From contig AP025041.1 in NCBI GenBank assembly GCA_036186865.1, positions 198,150 through 262,149 of the forward strand: a DNA stretch of 64,000 bases, in the 5' to 3' direction. Made by a program: the position numbers and the translations under genes. Source of the DNA: Eustoma russellianum. Lineage: Eukaryota; Streptophyta; Magnoliopsida; Gentianales; Gentianaceae. This document shows positions 56,801 to 64,000 of the stretch, one piece after another. The first letter of the stretch is position 1; each line of letters starts with the position of its first letter. The notes beneath the pieces are model-generated. The model was not told the DNA's origin. It made no database searches and saw only the letters and a list, made by a program, of their open reading frames with translations.

Positions 56801-59800
56801 CTGAGTGACATTATGTCCATCTATTTTCAGCTCTTGGCTTTTTCTGAACGCATGTATTATCAATAAGTACTCTCCCACAAAAGCCATAGACCAAGCGTAC
56901 TTGTCTTTTATTGAATCATTTTATTGATAAGTACTCTCCCGCACATTGGCAGCAACAACGACAGGGTTGGAGACAGCCACCGTCTCAAGCACGCCTTTGC
57001 TGAAATGGCATCTCCGACCATCAGAGAATTGTATCTCACTGAACTAGTGACTACATTACTGTGTAACCATCCGTTGAGTTTCTGGGGCTCTTATGCCAGC
57101 AATATTTGTTTGTTAGGTCCAACTTGAATGAAGAGTATAAGTGATTTTTCGGTGAATAATATGGATGTTCTTCACGGCTTTGAAGGAAATGATTAATTAT
57201 ATATCATCAACTGTATGATTTCATCTCTAATTTGAAACTCCCAGATAATACTTTAGGTTTTTACTTTGAAGATTGGTACGAGAAGTTAAAATCTTTTTCC
57301 AGATTTACAGATGTTCATTACTAACAAAATCCACCTCCCACATTCTTCCAGCTTTTCTTGTAAGAGCAATCACTTAGACACATTAATCTCCGTACAATCC
57401 CAAGCAAGTGAATTAACTATTAAGGTCTCATCATAAAATAATGAGATGATGCATCATAAGTTAAAGTCCAAAATTATTATTTATATCTGGAAAAAAAGTT
57501 GATTTAGGGAGCAGAGCGTGAAATAGTATTAAGTCAAAAAAAAAAAAAGAATTAGACAAAGAGAGAGACAGACAGACAGAGGGGATTAAACTAAATCACG
57601 TAAAGCCTTTACCTACGCCTTACCAAGACAACTAGCTCATTCCATACTCATACACGAATATCTAAATGGTCATAATCTTGACTTTTTTTCTCGTTAACCC
57701 GAAAATCTACAAATTGACTATTTAATTATGAAAAAAAAGATATGATGAAATTAAAATCAAACAAAACCTACTCTTAGGCTAACCAAGGCTAGCTTCAATT
57801 TTGGTAGGTGCCTTTATCTTCAACTTTTGCTTCGTTAAGTCAAACATCTACAAACTAAGTACATGTCCTCTTCTAAAGCAAAGTGGAAAACGTAGACCTC
57901 CATCTAAATCAAATGAAGAGGTACAAAATATTAAATATATATCAGCTACAAAGAGGAAACAGCAACGCATTGATATGACCTCATGTTTCAGCCACATTTC
58001 TATTTTCCAAGGGCACAAGGTAGCTTCTACCAACCAACCATTCAACATCCTTTTCAAGTCCTCATTTACTTTGAGTCATCACCAACATGCAAGTGAACGA
58101 ACAATAGCAAGAAGATTACCTGGTGGTGTCTTCCATCTGGTCTCCACCCTCCTGCACTTCTTTTGGGGGGGTTCGTCTGATTTCACCTCCATCGTATTAT
58201 TAACAGAAACATCAGGTTGATTTGATACCTCTGTTTGATGAGTATCCATCTTACTGCTTCCATCGACCATTGCAGGATGAACATCCATCTTATTGGCTCC
58301 TTCAACCTTGTCGCTAACATGCATCTCATGTGTAGGCTGCGAGATGTTCGGCTGAGAAAATATACATTTGTTTGCATTGTTAACCTGAACATGCGAATTT
58401 TCATCTGAAGGTGCAGTGGTTTTCTGATATTTATTCTGCATGTACTGAGCACGCAACTTTGCTTTTTGTATATCATCAGCTGAAAGTGGCCGGCCCTTGG
58501 CAACATTTGTAGGTTTCGATACCTGAGTGCTCCTTCTAGCAGACATCTGACCTGGTTGCTCCACAAGGAGGACTTTTCGACGCTCCCTATTTTCTAGGAT
58601 TAGCTAAGAAAATCGCCCAGCCAAACATAGCTCATAGCAACATCCCCATCAAATCTTAGCAAACTTAAAATATCATGGAGATTGAAACAATCAGGTGATT
58701 TCAAGCTTGGGCAAAATATAACTGTTGCAAACACCTACATGTCAATCCCAAGATAGTCCCACAAATAGACTAGTAAATTCAATAGACTACCTTCTACAGG
58801 TTCAACATATTAAACCCAAAGTTTGTTGACATGACATATCGAGAAACAATCCATCATACTTCCCAAAATAATGCACTGATGAGCCAAAAAGTATTTGGGT
58901 TTTCTTATCTTTTTGGGTTCTTTTTTCTTTTTTTCTTTTTATTTGGGTTTTCTTATCTTTTTGGGTTCTTTTTTCTTTTTTTTTCTTTTTCTTTGGCGCG
59001 TGGGAGGGGAGTGAGGGGTGGGGGAGGTAGATGAAGAACTTCACCAAAAACGATGGTGGATCACAATGGCTTGCCTTTAATTGTGATTTGATTAATTGGG
59101 GGCCAAGGCTCCAACAGCTTGAGTTGCTGTTCAATCACTCTGGAAGTATTGGAGAAATGAGAAAAGTTTGCAAGTAGGACATACTTCCGTTTCAAATATC
59201 CGAATAAAAAGTGTCAACATTAGAAATCTACAAGAGGTCATATGGGACAAACCTGAAAAGTTGGATCCATGGACGCAATTCCCTATTCCATTTTGTTGTA
59301 ATCAATGACTAACTTCTGCCCCACCTGAATATCTCTGACCAGTTGACACATAACTACGAATTCACTGGTATACCAGGCTAGTGCGGCAATCAGCACGCCC
59401 AAATGTAATATTAAAGGGCATGATATGATCCAGGCAGAATTCAGAAATGAGCCTCCTTTTTTTCAATAATTTTGAAATGAACTTATTTGTAGCTCTACAG
59501 GCGATATTCAACTCTAGTAACTTCTGGCTGTGAGCGCACAATTAAGACACCATTTTTAAATTAACAGGGGTATAGAAAAAAGGGTTATTGAAATAACACT
59601 CGTGAAGTCCAATGCTCAGTTTTGACCACCAGAGGATACGTAAATGCTGCAGCTAGATTTCTAAATGATTTCCTCTATCAATTTCATTTACAATATAGTT
59701 TATTGAAACTTTGTAATTACCACATACAGTAGATGCCTAAAATGTGATTCGCAACAGTAAAGGATACGCAAAGAGCGAACTCCAGAAATAAGCTTCTTAT

Positions 59801-60217
59801 TTTGATCATCTGCAGATGCTGGTAACAATTTCAAAGGAGATGAATCCAATTTCCTGAAACGAATGTAGTCAGACTTGATTATATGTAATTAATATCACGT
59901 GTGATTATGTTCTGATTAAGACAACCATTAATATCATTGAATAATCCAATACAAATTCAATTTAAGAGAATCTCTAACCTTAAATGACCTGAGGCGTCAT
60001 CCACTGATGAACTCAAATCCTCCTATCAGGCAAGAAAGGGAAAATATTTTGACACCATAACATGCTTTGAACAATATGTAAAAGGAAAAGAGACTTACTT
60101 TAAGATCCCAAGATTCATCACCCATAACTTGATTGATGCTGCAAATCATCATCACATATGTGTGTGCGTGTGAGAGAGAGAGAGAGAGAGAGCAAGAGTG
60201 AGAGAGAGAGAGAGAGC

Positions 60218-60279
<62 letters not shown>

Positions 60280-62261
60280 AAAAAGATAAAGAAAGGGAGG
60301 CTTGCCTTTGGGTCAATAACATGTCATCTGATGAAGCACTAACAGATTTTGTGTCATTACTTCTTTTTCGGGCCTGGATACAGGCAAATGTTTTACTCCA
60401 CTTTGACAACAGAATCCTTGCCCTGTCTGAGATGTCTGATCTTCAAATCAGATAAATGAGAACGGAATCACAGATAGACAAACACAAATATAACGAAGAT
60501 TCTACTGATGCAGAAATCTATATTTTCTTCATTATGTTATGCTTTCTCCCACATGCAAGGAGATCATCCGAAAAGAAAAATGACTACCCTTGTGAATGAA
60601 CAAACACATACATTAGGAGATGTAATTGGAGTAAAGAGATTTTCTTAAACATTACAATTTGGCAGAATTAATTGGTTCATGGCCAAAAATAATCCAACAA
60701 ATTAAGGATCAATTGCCAAATTCCATTGACGCCTAACTAATATTTCTAGATATACATAAATATATCACAAATTGTAGTAGTGACACCCCACCTGATGCTC
60801 TATAGAACCGTAGTTTATTTACACTCTGCAGCACAGCTGACATATGGACAGGGAGAGCTTTCTGCAAAGGCAAGTGACACAGGACCTGAAATGCAACCCA
60901 TGTGTAAACACCCATTTCACACAAGCAAACACTACCTAGATATTTTTATTGCTAAATCTCTGTTACCTTAAGGACGACATGAAGAAAACTTGTTTGTTCT
61001 TCAACAATAGCTTGACTCAACCATGTCGCTAAAATCATGATACCACCATTCACCGAGAACCTAGACAAACATAAGCAATACAATGGAGAAATAATTACAG
61101 TGTCAGCCTTCACCTCTTATGACAAACCAATATTACAGTGCTCATGACACTTTCTTTTCATGATTAAATCAAGTTACAAATACCAATATAGTACAGAAGA
61201 GTTCTGTATTTGCAAAATCCATTCCATTAATTTGACCTGCCCAGAGAATGTCTCTTCTTTCCTCATCGAACTGAATATAATATCCACAAAATGCTTCTCT
61301 GATTCATACACAGCAGATGGAACCTCGTTCTCACTTGAGATATTCTGCATTTTGGCATCAATGGTTGGAGCGAAGGTAGCCAATGGAACTGGATTAAGAA
61401 ATTCACTGATTGGAGCAACAGTTTCCAATGGAACTGGATTAAGAGGTTCACTAGAATCAAGGCTAGTCATAATCCCATCAGTCATGTCTGTAGAACTTCT
61501 GTTTGCCTTTTCCCTAGACAACCTAATAAACTTCCTCACTCTTGCACGTTGACTGGTGAAAAACTCCCGGACCTACAAATGACATCAAGTACACTATAAC
61601 AGAAATAAGAACGTAGAATAAAAAAGAAGAATAAAACAGTATTGTCAAGTTAAACTGGAAATTGATCATTGTTCTTTTGACAACACTCCCTTGCTCTCAA
61701 CTAAAAGTATAGACTACTCCAGCAAGGATCCCTATCACATTTTTTTTGTAATTAATCCCTATTACATTAAACATTAAATAAATAAAAAGAGTTATCAAAA
61801 AGAACACATGTTTAGTATCTGTTACCAGCAAAAGACGAGCACACAATTTATTTTTGGCAGTTAGAATCCAGTTATGATATGCAAAGAAATCTAACACACT
61901 CCCTTCACCCCCACCTTTTTTTCCCTATCACAGAAACTTCATTTCACTACAATTAAAAGAAGAAAACAAATAAACAATCTCAGAAAAACAAGGGACAAGA
62001 AGAAACAAATAGAATAAAGAGGAAAAACTAGTTAAAACAAAAGAGTAACCTGTGAAGCAGTGACCCCAAAACGTGCACTTATATCTCGAGTTTCCTTTTT
62101 ATTTACTGCATCCTTGATAGAAAAAATGAGTTGCATATACTTTATTGCCTTGGGATTTAGCAAATCCCTTGGTCTTTTGCCTGCAAAGTTAGCATGTGTC
62201 AAAGTGATGTGACAAAAGGAATTGAAATAAAACATAGCGCAGCGGAAGCCTTACAAATGAT

Positions 62262-62308
<47 letters not shown>

Positions 62309-63793
62309 CAAGAAAAAGGGGGAAAATATACAACAGACAAGTTAGATGATTCAAGTACAATACTACATGCAAAAGAGAGGAATAAAACCTTTCTACCATA
62401 GCGATTGGAATAATCTTCCACAAGTAAATAAGCAACCTTCACAAAACTGATTATCCAAATCATTCAAATTAAGTATTTAGCAGATGCCCAAGTAGGACAC
62501 TTAAGAAACCCATTTGAAAGATCTAGTACACTTCGCAAGATATAACACGTATACTCTTCTCCTGCCTTTTCTTTTTAGGGATAATCTCCACCTGAAATTT
62601 CTCTTTGCACTAAGATATGCAGAAACATTCAAAATTCCAAATCCGCATTCAGTAGTTTAAAACACAAATATATAAGACAACACAAAAAGGAGGAGAAGAA
62701 TCATAAGACCACCAAACCCAAACTACTTTAGATAGACCATCCCAATTATTGTACTTGTACAAAAATGAATGAAGCGCTCACCCATTTTAAAGTATACATA
62801 AGATAGGAATAAGTTATACCAGTCAAAAAGATACTCTTGGATGAAAATTTTTAAAGTATACATAATTGGATAGGAATATATTAAACCACCCAAAAAGTAC
62901 TCCTGCATGACAATTATAAGGAACGCCAGTAAGTCGATATTTCCTTGTGAAGTTTATGATACTCTATATTTTTTTAAAAAAATTCATTTAACAAAGGTTA
63001 TCCAAAAATCAATGCTACAAAGGTATCTTTGCATCAACATTCGCACTACTAAGCAATAAATAGTTTCTTAACTAAATATGATCTATAATAGAATTCAAAT
63101 AAATAAAAATCCAATCATGAGCACAAATTGTAATTAACTTCAGTGACTGGTACAGTAATCATTCTCGATATTCTGGCAGTGAGCCTTCAGTTGGCTTAAT
63201 CCGGAAGCATATTTCTAAAGCAGAAGAAACAACTTTATGTTTTTTTTTTTTGTTGTGGGGGGGGGGGGGGGGGGGTAGAGAGAAAGAAAACAACGCACCT
63301 ATTTTCACGCACAGAGCTCCAGCAGCCTGCATTAGGGTCAATAGAAGACACAATACGAATCAGAAATCAAGAAAATAAATACTACTGTAGCGAGAAGACA
63401 GGGTACAAGCCGCTAGAATTTCTTCGCTAGTTAACTGAACGAGGTGGAATTTTTTTTACGCCATGCGACTGCTCCAATTAGTCGTTACATAGCAACGGAA
63501 TGAATCCACTTATTAGGATAGAATGAAAGCAAAACTATATATATTTTTTAACGGAAAATATCCGTTGATTAAGCAGGAAAAGTAAACAGGACTACAAAAT
63601 TTTCGGAAACAGGCATTACCATTTCTTGAGACAAAGGATTGACACCAGTGAGCTGGCATTGGGTGTGAACGATGTTTTCGAGATCATTGATCTGACTATT
63701 GATGAGTTCCTTCTGCGAAATCAATATGATAGGAAGAGACGACGTAGAACTGGCAACCGCAAGCTCCAACTGATTTTGTAGGGCGAGCTCCAT
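53891..63793 (-). CDS. LD: LUMINIDEPENDENS homeodomain protein
   Basis: Thirteen coding exons on the minus strand: 63793-63620, 63326-63299, 62180-62050, 61572-61178, 61060-60967, 60885-60792, 60435-60306, 60138-60099, 60022-59979, 59853-59768, 58593-58120, 56026-55503 and 54814-53891. Every junction is in phase and the total is 3138 nt, 1045 aa, with TAG at 53891-53893 (Arabidopsis LD is about 950 aa). Residues about 69-130 form the divergent homeodomain (KRPRDLLNPKAIKYMQ, GVTASQVREFF, RARVRKFIRLSREK). A TFIIS N-domain-like helical block follows (FSGQVKLMEWILQIQ, VLCHLPLQKALPVHMSAVLQ, ARILLSKWSKTFA). Then VEQPGQM, RPLSADDIQKAKLRAQYMQ and the acidic PWDREMDYDD segment, and a long Gln/Pro/His-rich tail. 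LD is a nuclear flowering regulator of the autonomous pathway in Arabidopsis. I chose ATG at 63791-63793, the first in-frame one. It looks functional. Confidence 0.96.
56027..58119 (-). other. LD intron 11 (2.1 kb), with a 120-bp tandem duplication
   Basis: No exons missed as far as I can see. Two copies of a 120-bp unit (CTATATCTCCAATTGAACT... and CTATATATCCAATTGAACT...) lie at about 56449-56568 and 56569-56690. Confidence 0.7.
58594..59767 (-). other. LD intron 10, with pyrimidine/purine repeat
   Basis: Contains a 52-bp tandem duplication of TTTGGGTTTTCTTATCTTTTTGGG at about 58889-58980. Otherwise non-coding. Confidence 0.7.
60139..60305 (-). other. LD intron 7: GC-AG intron dominated by a (CT)n tract
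   Basis: The only donor that keeps the frame and matches the protein is CAAAG/GCAAGC at 60306/60305, a GC donor, with acceptor TTTGCAG at 60139-60145. Of the 167 bp, about 110 (60168-60279) is a GA microsatellite, read as (CT)n in the transcript. Confidence 0.85.
60168..60279. repeat. (GA)n microsatellite in LD intron 7
   Basis: GA units with a few interruptions (GCAAGAGT, GCAAAAGA). Confidence 0.97.
61573..62049 (-). other. LD intron 3, no feature seen
   Basis: AT-rich intron between the exons ending GVTASQ and starting VREFF. Confidence 0.6.
62181..63298 (-). other. LD intron 2, with (GT)n and poly-G
   Basis: A (GT)n run at about 62268-62306 and a G homopolymer at about 63256-63275. Two short blocks near 62785-62900 (TTTTAAAGTATACATAA...GGATAGGAATA) are a local direct repeat. 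No missed exon seen. Confidence 0.7.
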
Positions 63794-64000
63794 CAGGAAC
63801 CGGAAGCAATGAGGATTCACCGCCTAATACAACAGATCGAGACCATTCACTCATTAGGTTTACACGTCGAAAAGGTGCAAAATAACGGAATAAGAATTGT
63901 TGCGCCCCAAACGGAAGAAACGACGATAATCACAACGGAACACAAATTTCAGCTAGGGCTAGGGCTCAATCGGAAAAAATTGTGGCAAATTCTAAAAGTA
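63794..64000 (-). other. 5' UTR and start region of LD
   Basis: Sequence upstream (minus strand) of the LD start codon, reaching the window edge. It contains a tiny upstream frame starting ATGGTCTCG (about 63848). The promoter is probably outside the window. Confidence 0.5.

Overview
This is plant nuclear DNA, almost certainly from a eudicot. Two intron-containing genes of recognisable plant families are intact: an INDETERMINATE DOMAIN (IDD) zinc-finger transcription factor at 18.4-21.5 kb on + and LUMINIDEPENDENS (LD) at 53.9-63.8 kb on -. Most of the rest is transposable elements, microsatellites and AT-rich spacer. A 10-base N run at 52571-52580 is an assembly gap. I cannot name the species.

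Layout. 1-5.5 kb: LTR-like remnants, a complete 330-bp TRIM element (2032-2361) and TA/GA microsatellites. 5535-10653: a complete, very young LTR retrotransposon with 953-bp LTRs and no pol, i.e. a LARD-type non-autonomous element. 10.7-17 kb: two copies of one tRNA-derived SINE family, two 5'-truncated LINE tails, and a 662-bp Mutator-like element carrying an exon-like open frame. 18.1-21.8 kb: the IDD gene, three coding exons, 550 aa.

23.7-50.4 kb: on the minus strand, the broken remains of a metal tolerance gene of the MTP6/MTPC1 type (Fe/Zn group of cation diffusion facilitators). Exons are recognisable but carry frameshifts and stops. One exon near the 3' end is split by an L1-type LINE (24304-37681), which is itself split by a chromovirus-type Ty3/Gypsy element (28138-36326). 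A Ty1/Copia element (38148-43068) sits in another intron, a short SINE in a third, and the upstream exon is duplicated within a 3.3-fold tandem array (46196 to about 50400). 50.8-52.3 kb: a 1.5-kb near-perfect palindrome (foldback element). 53.9-63.8 kb: LD with 13 coding exons, 1045 aa, including one GC-AG intron.

The two intact genes are unrelated in function: IDD proteins are DNA-binding transcription factors, and LD is a nuclear flowering-time regulator of the autonomous pathway. There are no operons, CRISPR arrays or rRNA genes, and I found no free-standing tRNA gene. Insertions were confirmed where possible by target-site duplications (TSDs) read directly from both flanks: GGGAT, ATTAA, TGCAG, AGGCA, TTTTTTAATT and several 14-17 bp SINE/LINE duplications.
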